Part shown: in pieces, positions 10,376 to 22,394 of the stretch | How the letters are laid out: each line of letters opens with the position of its first letter | Position numbering within the stretch: the first letter of the stretch is position 1 | Source of the DNA: Tenodera sinensis | Lineage: Eukaryota > Arthropoda > Insecta > Mantodea > Mantidae | NCBI GenBank assembly: GCA_030765045.1 | Contig: CM060962.1 | Location: 212,066,031-212,130,030, forward strand | DNA: 64,000 nucleotides | Direction: 5' to 3' | Made by a program: the position numbers and the translations under genes | Notes under the pieces: generated by a model | Database searches by the model: none | Seen by the model: only the letters and a program-made list of their open reading frames with translations | Told to the model about the DNA's origin: nothing

Positions 10376-11585
10376 CCTGAGTCAAGTATGCCTAGGTAAT
10401 GTCCAATTCGTTGACATCAGCTTCGTGATAGAATGCGGTTCCTTAGTTGCTTATATGAAAGAAATGCCGCGCTTTTTCTGGTCCATTCCAAATCTTGGAG
10501 ATGCCAAAATCAGGAATTATGAAGCTCACTCCTGACATCAAAATATAGCTGTTCGTTCAACGTAAACACTTGCGAGCTGCGAGGCGTAGCGCGCAACGAA
10601 AAAACAACACATACAACTAAGTTCCTTCTTCTCTTCCAAGAATTGGTATTTTTAAACCCCTCTACTTACTGAATCCCTAATGACAATTTCCCTTTAAAAT
10701 AAAACAGAAACAAGGAAAAGGCCACGAAGAGGAGACCTACAATATTCCTGATAGCATAAGTTAAAGCTTGTACAAAAGGGTCATTATTCGGGATAAAATA
10801 GTCTTAATTTCCTGAAAAGCTGCAACATTTCGTGGGGAGCGTTGTTTTTCTTTAAGACTCTTTGAAAGAAACCAGAGCTCGCGAGGCAAGAAACACAAAC
10901 CCAACGCGTTGCCTTTCCTCTTTTGTTTTATATATAAAAAGAAAGCAAGAGAGAGAGAGAGAGAGAGAGAGAGCATGGGAATAGCACATTGAATTCCTTG
11001 TTCTGGCCACCAGTCAAAATGTTTGTTCGAAGGATCATTCACGAAAGAACGATTTATTTTCTGTTAATCCAGAAAGCGTTGTATTTGGGGATACTGCTGT
11101 GAATGTTAGATAACAAAGACAGTTTCTTCCTTTTATTCTTATTCAGAAGCTTTGCACAGGGAAGGAAAAATAAACATTCCAAATTCTACTTTCCTCTTTT
11201 CATACGCTGTGTCAGTGCCCTGCAGAAATGAACAACAAAACGCCGTTGGGGATTCACGTCTACATTTCTTCCGCATTTGAAAGCGCTCGTTGTTTTTCAA
11301 AACACTTTAAAATCGCTTAATCCAAAAAAAGAGTTTGGCATTAATGAGCTCTTGTGATCATTCCGTTGACACAGTAATATGAAAAACATTATCTACGATT
11401 ATTCGTTTTCATTCTCTAGCCCAGATGAAGGTTAATAATTATATGGACTAAATCCACTGAAGCTCCAATCAAAGGGTCGAAGTGTATGTCAACTTGTCAC
11501 GTGACGTACGGTTTTGAGTTCTCCCCAATGAAGCCAAACGTCTGAGGAAATAAACAGATTTGAGGTGTAAGGCACCTTGAACGTT
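10376..11585. other. Unassigned DNA with a short (GA)n tract
   Basis: Contains (GA)12-13 at 10949-10973. No coding similarity or repeat partner recognised otherwise. Confidence 0.4.
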
Positions 11586-11709
11586 TACAGAAACTTATTT
11601 TTGTGAAATAAAGTTTCACCGGAAATATATGTTTTGAGATCCCCGCAATCCACAAAAAAGCATTCTTAGAAAAAGGTCCGCGCGCACCCGCTCGCGTGCG
11701 TGTGTGTGT

Positions 11710-11766
<57 letters not shown>

Positions 11767-12452
11767 TGTGTGTGTGTCAGTCTGGACATCATAATTCAAA
11801 AACGAAAAGTCGGTTAGAAACGTAAGTTGGTATTTAAGTTTAATGTCCTTCAAAGATCCGATACGAAGATTTTGGGTAAAATAGCTCCATCCCAAACTAC
11901 CCTTTACATGGGAAATCTTTCGAAAATTTTGATTCTTTTTAAACGGCTTTAACGATTTTGATTAAAATATCATATGTTTAAGATAGTTGTATGACAAATG
12001 AAATGTATATTTTGAATTTCCTGACTATACTCTATGTAGTCCTGTTTACTCTCGATGACTTTTGAATAACTCGTAAACCGTAAGAGATAGACGAAAAATG
12101 CAGATCTCGCTAAAACACACAATTTATGTCCGAATAAACATTTTTGTAGAGTGAACCATATATTCCCTGTTATTTGTGGCAGTTTCGGAAAACTTGAGAC
12201 TTTCGTGAAATAGAACATCGTTATTTTTTATATGTTAAGCGTGCAAGCTAAACGTGATCTCAAAGCTTTAAAGGATTTGACTATCGCTCAAATCCTACTG
12301 TATTCTAATGTTATCCTTGTATCCACAAGGAAATAAACAATAAGGTAATTTCTGCAAATGTCTCCACTAACTCGAAGAAGATATAGGAATGAGGGTTTGT
12401 AAGAATGGTTAGTACACGAGTAGAGAAAGTCATGTGAGTGCAACACATCAGA
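11586..12452 (-). mobile_element. R1 repeat, nearly full copy
   Basis: Reads on the minus strand from TCTGATGTGTTGCACTCACA (12452 downward) through ACTTTCTCTACTCGTG, CTATCGCTCAAA-type words, TAACTCGTAAACCGTAAGAG (plus-strand form), CCATGTAAAGGG, to a (CA)n core seen as (TG)n at 11696-11776, then CGGTGAAACTTTATTTCAC. The last ~40 bp with the hairpin and GTAGAGAAAGT are missing or diverged. Non-coding. Confidence 0.75.
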
Positions 12453-12575
12453 TATCTTGTTTTTAAGTTATGCTGTTCACACGCACACACACCCACTGAA
12501 ACAGACACAGACACACAATACACATATATTCCGTTTTATTCAGGGAGCCTCAAAGCACGTGCTTGTGAAATCTTG
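12453..12575 (+). mobile_element. R1 repeat core fragment
   Basis: TTGTTTTTAAGTTATGCTGT, TTCACACGCACACACACCC, then TTTTATTCAGGGAGCCTCAA, matching the R1 core-to-3' portion. It abuts the 5' end of the previous minus-strand copy head-on, so the two are inverted relative to each other. Confidence 0.55.
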
Positions 12576-12589
12576 CTGATGAATTTTTT

Positions 12590-13190
12590 AAATAAATTTA
12601 GTTGAAAACTATGTCGACATTTAAAAAACACATTGTGCTCCAACTTACTTGTAACAATATTTAAAACAGTACTAGTTTCGGAGAGGGTGTTCTCCATCTT
12701 CATCTGGTCTGTCGACTGATTCAGCGTCAGGTAACTGCCTCCTTTTTCCCTCGTTGTCTGGCCTGCTGCTCTTGCTATTGGCCAATCGTAGGACATCCTC
12801 TATAATTGGTATATCAAAATTCATTAACCAATCTCTCTCCTTAATAATATAAATGTTTTCTCACACTGTTAACTCGTAATAATTTTTTGCTGCTTTTTGA
12901 AAATTTAATATCTTGGCTAATATTATGGTTGCATGACCAAAAGTGGTAGACTAGGCTAATTAATCTGTCTGTTTGTATTTGATATTTCTGACGTGTTCCT
13001 TCATTTTGGTTTCCAAATTTCTCTGTTTTACCGATATGTATCAGTCTTCACAGTTGACACGGTAGATTCCTGATAATTTAATACTTGATGTGGTATCTTT
13101 TAGAGTGTGATTAAGCAAATTTCTCACACTATACTTGTTTTACGGAGCCGGTTTTATGTTATAATTCTTAAAAATGTCGTTGAATATGTT
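12590..13190 (-). pseudogene. Penelope-like element, C-terminal GIY-YIG endonuclease relic
   Basis: Penelope-like retroelements encode a reverse transcriptase followed by a GIY-YIG nuclease. On the minus strand the translation gives NKYSVRNLLNHTLKDTTSSI, then SGIYRVNCED, a stop, YISVKQRNLETKMKEHVRNI (the GIY...YIG block with YIS in place of YIG), later ENIYIIKERDWLMNFDIP and near the end DEDGEHPLRN. These follow the usual Penelope order (linker KxNLL, GIY, YIG, helix R-x3-E, tail). Several stops are present (after NCED, and before ENIY). The RT part is not recognisable upstream. Confidence 0.75.
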
Positions 13191-13410
13191 GAACATTTTA
13201 GAACCTTCTAGAGAATTAGTAGTTTTAAATATTATTACAAGTAAATTGCAATAGAATATGTGTTTTAAATGTTGACATAGTTTTTAACTAAGTTTATTAA
13301 TATGCTCCACTATTTTAAACACTTCATTATTATCAGTTTTATATCTACTTTATATTGAATTTTTTGTTGGAATACAATGCTTCTCTTAGCTACTACGCGT
13401 AATAGAGAAA

Positions 13411-14411
<1,001 letters not shown>

Positions 14412-15275
14412 TTATATCTGCTTGTCTCCCAATAGTTGTGATGATGTAAAGCTTAATATGGTTAGAGCTGGGCACATATGGAGATGCTCTACTGTCATAA
14501 TGGTGTTTTCATTATTGCACAGGATACACTTTGGTGATGGATATGTTGATATTTTGTGCAACTGTGCTGCCAAACAATCATGTCCTGTTACAGTGCGGAA
14601 TATGGCTACTCCTTCTTGTCTCGAGTAATCGGGAACTGTATCTTCAATATTCAGGATAGCCCATGTGTTGTTGTTACTAGCTATTTTGTTGTGGTACATT
14701 ATTTCTTCCTTAATCTTTCTGTTGATTATGATTTTTGCTGATTTATATAGGAGTTTAGGTTGTATAATATGTAGTATTTTTGTACCTTGTTTTGCCAGTT
14801 GGTCTGCCTTCTTATTTTCCATTGGTCCACAATAAGCAAGGACCCATTGTAATTTTATACATTTTTTGAGAGTTGTTATTATTCTAATTTTCTTCTCTAT
14901 TTCTTCTGTTCGCCTATTAAAAGAAATGGAATCATCTGTTACCATTGATTGTATAGCTGCTGATGAGTTGCTAAGTTTGGCTGTCTTTTGGTATTCTTTT
15001 ATTCTATATAAGTTCTGTGTAAGTGCAACATCTATAGATAACAGTTCTCCATCAAAATGTGTTGAAAGTGGCCCTGCGGAAACATACTGACTGAAGAGTT
15101 TGCAGAGTACTCCTGCTCCAGCATTTTCGTCTCTCTTAAGCAGGGAGCCATCTGTATATATGTGGATCCATTCATCTTGAGGATGCAGTGTATGGATTGC
15201 TTCTTGGGCTGTTAATTTAAATTGTTCTGGGGTACAATCTAATTTGTTTAAGTTACTTAAAACTAAACTTCGGTT
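14412..15275 (-). pseudogene. Non-LTR retrotransposon RNase H domain and 3' end (fragment)
   Basis: RNase H degrades the RNA strand during non-LTR replication. The minus-strand frame is open well upstream of the first ATG, from about 15275: RSLVLSNLNKLDC, then EWIHIYTDGSLL (first catalytic Asp), THFDGELLSI (catalytic Glu), KLSNSSAAIQS where an Asp is expected (SDS becomes SNS), WVLAYCGPMENKKADQLAKQ (final motif, GHCGIPGNE form degraded but the last Asp kept), and a C-terminal CILCNNENTIMTVEHLHMC zinc-like motif. The frame ends at 14412. Loss of the third acidic residue and lack of RT make it a relic. The layout matches the RNase H tails of I/R1-type LINEs. Confidence 0.8.
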
Positions 15276-15719
15276 TTTTTATGAGATATCTGGGCAGTTC
15301 AGTGGTGATCTGAGGGGTTGTATGTCTACATCCTATTAATTATGATAAATATTCGTTAAAATGGTTTCGATACACAGTTTGTTTAGGTACACAACAGCAT
15401 GTGAGATCTGGATGCCATGAAAACTAGCCTTGGCATTACACACACTTTGCATTAGCTCATGAGAAATAAAAAGGACACCACTTAATTCAAGGCATAGCTA
15501 CCAATTAGCCAGTACTTCTTGTAACTCTTACTAGAGATGGGCAGAAAATGACCTAATGGTTATAAAGTAGGGTTATGCCTACAAGTAATGGAGACACAGT
15601 AACTAGTTGCCCATTAGCGGTTATAAAAACTAAGGAATACAAAGTAACTAGTAACCAATAACGGTTAGTAAAGTAACAACGACAATAGCCAGTAGTTATC
15701 TCAACTTCTACAGAGCGAG
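15276..15719. other. Unassigned DNA upstream of the RNase H relic
   Basis: Could be the degraded RT of the same LINE but no RT motif was found. Confidence 0.35.
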
Positions 15720-16140
15720 AAGGCTCCGCGGCAACGTTTGGGGCTCGTATTCGTGAGGTTATGGGTTTGATTCCCATGGCCGACCTTTCTTACCCATGGG
15801 TTTTTCGGGGTTTCCCTGGATCACCAGGTGAATTGTGGGAAAGATAATTACATCTCCCGAATTTCCCGTCCTTCCATTTTGTGTTATTAATCATTTCATT
15901 CCTCCATCTTCCCGTTGGTCGTTTCAGGGTCGCAGGTGTCAGCAAAGGCGTTAGGTGCAGCTTGGCAGGGATGATATGCACAAGAGGAGCTCTTTTTGTT
16001 GCTTGTTTTTGGCATCCGAATGGAAAAGGATGCGGCATCTGGCGGCGTTGGACCCCCGCCAAGGTTCCCCTGATTTGCCCCCGGAAGACCTAGAGACTTC
16101 GAGGTGTCAAACTTTGGAAATCTTAGGACCTCTGTCAATG
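15720..16140 (+). mobile_element. SINE copy (family shared with 29.1-29.5 kb)
   Basis: tRNA-like head AAGGCTCCGCGGCAACGTTT ... GGGTTTGATTCCCATGG, then GCCGACCTTTCTTACC, GGGGTTTCCCTGGATCACC, GGAAAGATAATTACAT and CGAATTTCCCGTCCTTCC. The same blocks in the same order occur on the minus strand at 29.1-29.5 kb. The proline-rich ORFs here are not genes. Confidence 0.65.
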
Positions 16141-16650
16141 TGTGCGCCGTTAGTCTGAATCTGACCCCCGGTGACTCATCTCACCTCATTCTTCCTCCCG
16201 AGAGTGCCCTCTTGGACATAGGTACAATAAGCCTGGCTTCAGTGCCAAACCCCCTCCGTATCTCTCGTATTCCTATTCATACCTCAACTGTTACTAATAT
16301 CAATGTATTCCGCAATACAACTAAGTGGCAAGGGTCGCTAGATGATAGGATTAACGCTTCTGTATGTTATGTCATCACATCGATGTTCCCTGCAGGAGAA
16401 CCTTTTGTTGTCCACAGCAACGCGGGAGTTCGAATTGCAAAAATAAAGCGTTACCTAACCTACCCCTCAATTCGAAAGATGCGACATGCTAGACATGTAA
16501 ACATGCCAAAGCATTTATGCTACCTGTATTGATTATATATACTAATACCATATGTAGAGAACTTTTGTTTGTGTATGTAGTAGGGTACTCTCAAAAGCCA
16601 CTCAAACGATTTTGATACTTTTTTCACCATTGAAAAGTCTCTATGATTAA
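16141..16650. other. Unassigned DNA
   Basis: A 142-codon plus-strand ORF (16104-16532) overlaps the SINE and has no recognised domain. Confidence 0.35.
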
Positions 16651-16750
16651 CACAGAAATGCACACGATTTTCTCTGCATACTTTTCTTTTATGTAACACA
16701 TCCACACGTTCTTCTCTACCCACACTTCAACATACAATTCATGCAATCTG
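16651..16750 (+). mobile_element. R2 unit fragment
   Basis: ACACGATTTTCTCTGCATAC, TTCTCTACCCACACTTCAAC and ACAATTCATGCAATCTG match R2 units; it is cut by the inverted-terminal-repeat element that follows. Confidence 0.5.
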
Positions 16751-16758
16751 TACATACA

Positions 16759-17794
16759 TACCGGGTGGAAGGGAAGTAATTAAATTAGTTTAAACCAGTG
16801 GTAGATCTCGGTGTTTGGAACACATTCTGTATCTTACGTTTTTGTCTCTAGCCATTTCCTACGGAGATATTCTATAAGGCGCATGGTATTAGAAGGCACA
16901 TGAGACGGAGGTCGAGAGGGCTCGCCTAGACTGACTGTCCTATTATACTCGTGCAGCGTTGCCTAGTTCGGAACGCACAGCACAAGCTGAGCATCTGGGG
17001 AAGTGCATGTAAATAAGCACCTTAATATTGAGTGTTACAGTTTATAATGTTGTCATCATTATCCGTTGCTGCGTAAGTTTACGTTCTGACAATTTGTGAC
17101 ACGACAAATGTTTCCTTCTTCGTTCACTCTCCGTAACTTCCGCTCTCTGGCGCATGACTTGGCAGCAGTGCAGCCACCGTGCGCACGCATTGGTTCAGCT
17201 CATGTGCCTTCTAAAACCGTACGCCGTATAGTTTTGTCGAAAACAAGCTGGCAACACTACAGACTGTGTGAGCCACCTTCCCCAGCTCAGTACGTAAACC
17301 AACACTTAACGGTGCCCTCTTGAGAACCCTGCCTTGTCCTTCTGTGTTTACGTGCGAGTCTAGGCCAATCACAAATGTTAGCTCCCAAAACATTACACGA
17401 AAGTGAAAGTGCCCGATCTGTTTATATCCAGAAAGCAGGTCAATTCCCTGGCCAAACTCAAGGCAACGTTGTCGACTTCACGTCTGACAGAGCTACTTGG
17501 GGTATTCCTTCGCGTCTTTTAAATGATTAATTATTTCGAAACCCTGTGTGATGTCCTATAATAACTATGGGATAGTAATTATTACTACCGAAGCTATGTT
17601 AGAAATACTTAGAAGTAACAAACTGTTATCTTCGTACATTTTTTAGGAATTACGCATCCAAATTCGATCAAAATCCATTTATTTTTTCGAAATCGGCTGA
17701 TCAAACAACAAAATGTCATTCAGCTTTTTGTTTGTAGTGCTTCTATGAAGCACATATTAGAAGAAATGTAATGACTTCTCTTCCATCGTGTATA
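16759..17794 (+). mobile_element. Terminal-inverted-repeat DNA element, copy 1 (Tc1/mariner-like ends)
   Basis: Left end TACCGGGTGGAAGGGAAG and right end CTTCTCTTCCATCGTGTA are inverted repeats bounded by TA; the extended inverted repeat includes GTAATTA/GTCATTACA. A second copy lies inverted at 55111-55802. Shared interior blocks include GGTAGATCTCGGT, AACAAGCTGGCAACACTAC (or reverse), CAATCACAAATGTTAGCTCC and TTTCGAAACCCTGTGTGAT. No transposase is recognisable. TA-bounded TIRs starting TACCGGGTG fit the Tc1/mariner superfamily; this is inference. Confidence 0.7.
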
Positions 17795-18912
17795 AAGTGG
17801 ATGTTGTTGATCAACTATATCACGGTTGACTAATTGCAAATAAAATTGGCACGTCTATGTGTTCTTTCATGGCGGTTTTGTGGCGTTCATTTTGCTATAG
17901 AACGCATTACATTTAAATACATTCACATAGACTTCTCCACTCGCTTTTTTTTCCGCAACACATTCACATATCCTTATCTATTCGCCTTTCAAGGCACAAT
18001 GCATACACGTTTCTATGACTGAAATAGAAATGAAATGTGTTACATTTGCACTGGTTTCTCTATCACTTTTCTTTTATCAAACACAATCACATTTCTTTCT
18101 CTACTCGCTCTTCAACATATGATTCATACAATCTACTGGTTGACCGATCACTATGAAAATAGGCACACAAAAATGTTTTTACATGGAGGTTTTTCTGCCA
18201 TACATTTTACTATGCAACATATTACAAGCACATAGTTTTCTTTACTCGTTACTCTTTTACGGAACACATTCACTTGTCCTCTACTGGCTCTTCAGCATAC
18301 AATCATATAATTTTCTATGACTGAAATAGATATGCAACGTATTACATTCATTCGAGTTTCTACACTCGATTTTCTTTTACGTAATACATTCACATGTCGT
18401 TCTCTACTCGTCCTTCAGCATACAATTCACATAGTGTTTAATGATTGAAAGAGAAATATTACATTAAATTCACACGATTTTCTCTGCTCACTTTTCTTTT
18501 ATGAAACACAGTCACACTTCTTTCTCTAATGCTTCTCTAAACAATTCATACAGTTGTCTTAATGTTTAAAACTGAAATGCAACGCATTACATTCAGACGA
18601 TTATCTTTCTTTACTTTTCTTTTACGAAAGACAATCACATTTCTTTCTCTACTCCCTCTTACAAGGAATTCATACAATGTTTTAAATTATTGAAATAGAA
18701 ATGCAACGTCTTACACTCACACAGCTTTTCCTACTTCCTTTTCTTCCTGCGATGTTTGGGGTTGCTCAACAGTGCTTTCGCATTGTGTTTTCTCGGTGTT
18801 TTTATTGTGTCTTTTTTTTTTGTGTTCTTTATAGTGTTCAAATTAAGTCTAAGTTGTAAGGATAAATCTATCAAAGCACGAGCAACGCTGCGTATTTCAG
18901 CTAGTAGGAGTA
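17788..18912 (+). mobile_element. R2 repeat, long composite copy with ~6 tandem units
   Basis: Head TATAAAGTGGATG at 17793 and GGTTGACTAATTGCAAATAA, then units of roughly 120-135 bp marked by CTCTACTCGCTCTTCAACAT-type words at about 18100, 18275, 18395, 18520 and 18650. Unusually, a second head (GTTGACCGATCACTATGAAA, ACATGGAGGTTTTTCTG, TTTTACTATGCAACATATTA) sits in the middle at 18135-18225, implying a nested or duplicated copy. Tail GAGCAACGCTGCGTATTTCA then GCTAGTA ends at about 18907. Non-coding. Confidence 0.7.
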
Positions 18913-19510
18913 CAAGTATAAGTTGGTATATTAGTGTGTATCCACTTCGGTGTGTTACTTGATTTGTTCTCTTCGTCTGTTTTCCCACCATCCAATCACA
19001 AAGTTTACTACGTTATGTTCTTTGCATGGTCGTAACCTCGCTATGAAATGAACAACGCCTGTCATATATACTATCCGTTTTGCTTTAACCTCAATGTGTG
19101 ACCTACTGGCCTTGTAGAAAGCGTTGCGACCCGGTTCCGGTACATCACTCGTTATCAAGAGACCAACCCACTCTGCGCCATGTCTTCTGTGTTACATTTA
19201 CTTCGAGGTACATATCACGCTGAAAACATACTGCTCTTCATGCTCTTATATGTTCGTAAATGAAGCATATATTGGTTCAATATTGTTCATTACACTGTCC
19301 TCTATTACAAGTAGAGATATCTACACTTATGCTCCTAAAACCTGTGTAACAGGTAGCCCACATAAGCCGCGCTTCGTTGAAATTGGTTTATCTCAGATAG
19401 CGTGGATTCCTGAAGCTTTCCCTAAGTATAACTGCAAAGGGGACTCTACACCTACTGGGCGGAGATCTTATTAAATGTGGGACCAATACTTGAAAACAAA
19501 CACTACTGCT
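18913..19510. other. Unassigned DNA
   Basis: A 116-codon plus-strand ORF (19124-19474) has no recognised domain; nothing else seen. Confidence 0.35.
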
Positions 19511-19760
19511 ATGACTGGCTCCATAGTTTAGTCGGTAGAGTACCTACGTGCAGTGCGAGGGGTCTTAGATTCGATTCCAGAAGGCTGGATTTGTTTGTAG
19601 TGTTTAGCGCCCGCTTTTATTACATACGGCACCGCAGGCGGTGACCCTGATGATACATGGAATGAAGGTGAAGCACCGGTGGAATGAGATGGCGGAGGAA
19701 ACCGGAGAACCCGGAGGAAATACGCCCCAGCGCTGCTTCGTCCACCAAAAATCAAGACTG
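19511..19760 (+). mobile_element. Chimeric SINE: tRNA-like head joined to a shared core
   Basis: Head CATAGTTTAGTCGGTAGAGT (A box) and TCTTAGATTCGATTCCAG (B box), followed by GTAGTGTTTAGCGCCCGCTT, CGGCACCGCAGGCGGTGACC, GGTGGAATGAGATGGCGG, GAAACCGGAGAACCCGGAG and CGCTGCTTCGTCCA. The same core occurs at 24763-24915 but joined to a different tRNA-like head in the opposite orientation. Confidence 0.65.
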
Positions 19761-19867
19761 GATTTGAGAATGTTTTCTTTAGTCAAAAATATATCACAGT
19801 ATGCCCAGGTTATGGTGTTTAAATATCAATGCTTCACATTAAGTTATTGTAGCAGTTTAATCTATAG

Positions 19868-21612
19868 GTTAATAAAAATGAAAAAGCTTTTGACCGCTTA
19901 AATAGGGAAAAACTATGGGAAATTATGTCTCGAAGATGACAACCAAGTCATTTAATTAAAGTACCAATAGCTATATATAAAAATACAACAATCAGCGTAC
20001 ATGTTGAAAATGGATGGTGTAGCAAACGGACATATGTAACTCAAGGTGTAAGGCAGGGCTGCAGTATATTATTTAACATTTATACAGATGACCTGATTAG
20101 GCAATGGATTTTTAAAATTAACGGAGGCATTTATATTGCACCAAATTTTACGCTTAAGACGATGCTATTTGCAAATGACCAGATAATTTTAAGTAAAACT
20201 GAAGACGAGCTGTAAAAAGCAGTTTATATTTTACAGAAGTTATGTGAGAACTATAATTTTAAAATTTCGACAAATAAAACAAGAACAATGGCATTCCAAG
20301 GCAAATATACCGTTAGAACCAAAATTGCAATTAATGAAAAAAGGCATGAAGTTTTATAAAGTGATGGCCGTGCCTACTTTTCTTTATGGATCCGAAACAT
20401 GGTCATTGACAAAAGCTGGTATAAATAACATACGGGCTGCCGAAATGACATTATTAAGAACAGTAAAAGGATGCACCCTGTTAGATAAAATTCCAAAAGA
20501 AAAAATCTGTTGTGTTGCACTCACATGACTTTCTCTACTCTTGTACTAACCATTCTTACAAACACTTAATCCTATATCTTCTTCGTATTAGTTGAGATAA
20601 ACATTTGCAGAAATTACCTTAATGTTTATTTCCTTGTAGGTACAAGGGGGATGTGGGAATACAGTAGGCTTTGAGCGATAGTCAAATATTTTCAAGCTTT
20701 GAGATCCTGTTCTCTTTGCACGCTTAGCATAAAAAATGAACAACGATGTTCCATTGCACGAAATTTCTAAGTTTTCCGAAACTGACACACGAAACAAGGA
20801 ATACCTCCGAAATGGTTCACTCTACCAAAAATTTATTGAGACATCAATTTGTATTTTAGCAAGATATACATTTCTTGTAGAGTAAGGTTTTGTCTCTTAC
20901 AGTTTACGAGTTATTCAGAACTCATCCAGACTAAACAGGCTATAGCCAGAAAATTCAAAATACACATTTCGTTTGTCATAAAAATATCTCAAATATATGG
21001 CATTTTAATCAAAATCATTAGAGCCATTTTCAAGAAAATCAAAATTTTCGAAACATTTTCCATGTAAAGGGTAGTTTAGGGTAGGGCTATTTTCTTCAAA
21101 ATCTTCGTGTCGCATCCTTGAAAGACATTAAACTTAAAACCAACTTTGGGTTTTAACCGACTCTACGTTTTTTAGTTATGCAGACAGACAGACACACAGA
21201 CAGGCACACAGACACACACACATACACACGGACCTCTTTCTAATTTTTTTTTTTTTTTTTTTTTGGGGTTCAGGGCTTTCAAAACGTATATTTCCGGTGA
21301 AATCTCGACATCGAATTTTTGGGTGGAATACAGTACTTCCCGTGCTTACCAGTAGAGAAAGTAAAATAAGGCCAGAACTAGAAATAAATCCTTTGGCAGA
21401 CAAAATTACCACTTACAGGAATGAATGGAGAGAGCACGTTAACTCGTAGAATGCCTAGAGAAAGGATCCTAAGGAAAGTGTTCAACTATAGGCCTATTGG
21501 GAAAGACATCCAGGAAAACCAAGGAAACGATGGTCGGACATGTTTTGAAGCCGGAACAGGCAGCATGGCCTGATACTTGGAGTGAAGATGAAGATGATGA
21601 AGATGTTAATAA
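19868..21612 (+). pseudogene. Non-LTR retrotransposon RT and 3' end, split by an R1 insertion
   Basis: Reverse transcriptase relic: FDRLNREKLWEIMSRR, then a stop, TYVTQGVRQGCSILFNIYTD (motif B region), TMLFANDQIILSKTEDEL (YADD box changed to FAND), YNFKISTNKTRTMAFQGK, a deletion, then MAVPTFLYGSETWSLTKAGI and LRTVKGCTLLDKIPKEK. The frame is cut at 20505 by R1 and resumes exactly at 21367 with IRPELEINPLADKITTYRNE, then WREHV and GKPRKRW, ending in GATGAAGATGAAGATGATGA-type sequence near 21600. Stops and frameshifts in both halves make it inactive. The GSETW...RPRKRW tail resembles a LINE group common in arthropods; the clade is not certain. Confidence 0.8.
20506..21366 (+). mobile_element. 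R1 repeat, complete copy (reference for boundaries)
   Basis: 861 bp. It starts TCTGTTGTGTTGCACTCACA and ends AGTAGAGAAAGTAAAA. ACTTTCTCTACT near the 5' end is matched in reverse by AGTAGAGAAAGT at the 3' end, and CTTACCAGTAG-type sequence gives a small hairpin just before the 3' end. The core is CAGACAGACAGACACACAGA-type plus (CA)n, then a T17-18 run at 21247-21264. Flanking LINE sequence rejoins in frame without any duplication if the target was A|T; a 5-bp AAAAT duplication is the alternative reading. No ORF of interest; non-autonomous. Confidence 0.85.
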
Positions 21613-21699
21613 ATATAACCCTTAATACAGAACAATTTAACAGAAATATAAACACACTATCAACAGTGTATTATATAATGTTTTTAATACCGATTTTAT

Positions 21700-22262
21700 T
21701 CATAAAAATATAGAATAATTTAAGTACCAAATAGCTGTAAAAGAAGGATCTATCCTCAATAAAATAATAAAAATAAAATATGATTGCATTTTTAGAAGGT
21801 TCACTTGCCATCATTGGGATATTAAAGAATTCACAAAAGTTTTTAAGCAACATGGAATAACTTTGGTTCCTCAAAATAAATATAATACAAAAATTTGTTG
21901 AATTTTTCTAAAATGGAAAAAAAGTTCGAAATAATAATAAAAAATTTATCTGTTGGATTGTGATAGGGTTTACATTGGTAAAACTAAACGTCATTGGAAA
22001 ACAAGAATACAGGAACGTTTTAGAAGCATTAAATAAATAGATTAAGTAATCAGCTGTGGTAGATCATTTTTTATTATTTAATCATGAAATAAATCCAGAG
22101 ATAAAATTATTAAAGCAATTAAATTGACCCATAGATTTAATTATCTTCGTTTTCATTTTTAAAAATAAAGACCGCGTTGAAATACCCCCAATTGATTCTG
22201 TTAACGAATTTAATTTGGTTTCAGCCATTTGGTACGATAAAAGTTACATCACTCAGCGTTCG
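21700..22262 (+). pseudogene. Penelope-like element relic with GIY-YIG block
   Basis: Translation of 21955-22035 gives DCDRVYIGKTKRHWKTRIQE, the YIG half of a GIY-YIG nuclease with the conserved Arg, in the Penelope arrangement. Before it is GITLVPQNKYNTK, a degraded Penelope linker; after it KSAVVDHF-like and NHEINPEIKLLKQLN, then RVEIPPIDSVNEFNLVSAIW. Stops interrupt every segment. A different copy from that at 12.6-13.2 kb. Confidence 0.7.
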
Positions 22263-22394
22263 TAACAATGGCCACTACTATAAACTATTGTCTGCTCAGA
22301 TGGTATGATTGAAGACTCATGAAACTGCCGTCACCTGCATATTTTAACTTAGATAAATGAAGCCCAGTCTCTAATGTTTACTTTATATTTGTAG

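Noticed and set aside
15790..16138. Proline-rich ORFs near 16 kb as genes
   Set aside because: They lie in a SINE copy and overlap each other on both strands.
17890..18720. CRISPR-like array
   Set aside because: Units are ~120-135 bp, diverged, without regular spacers, and the setting is eukaryotic.
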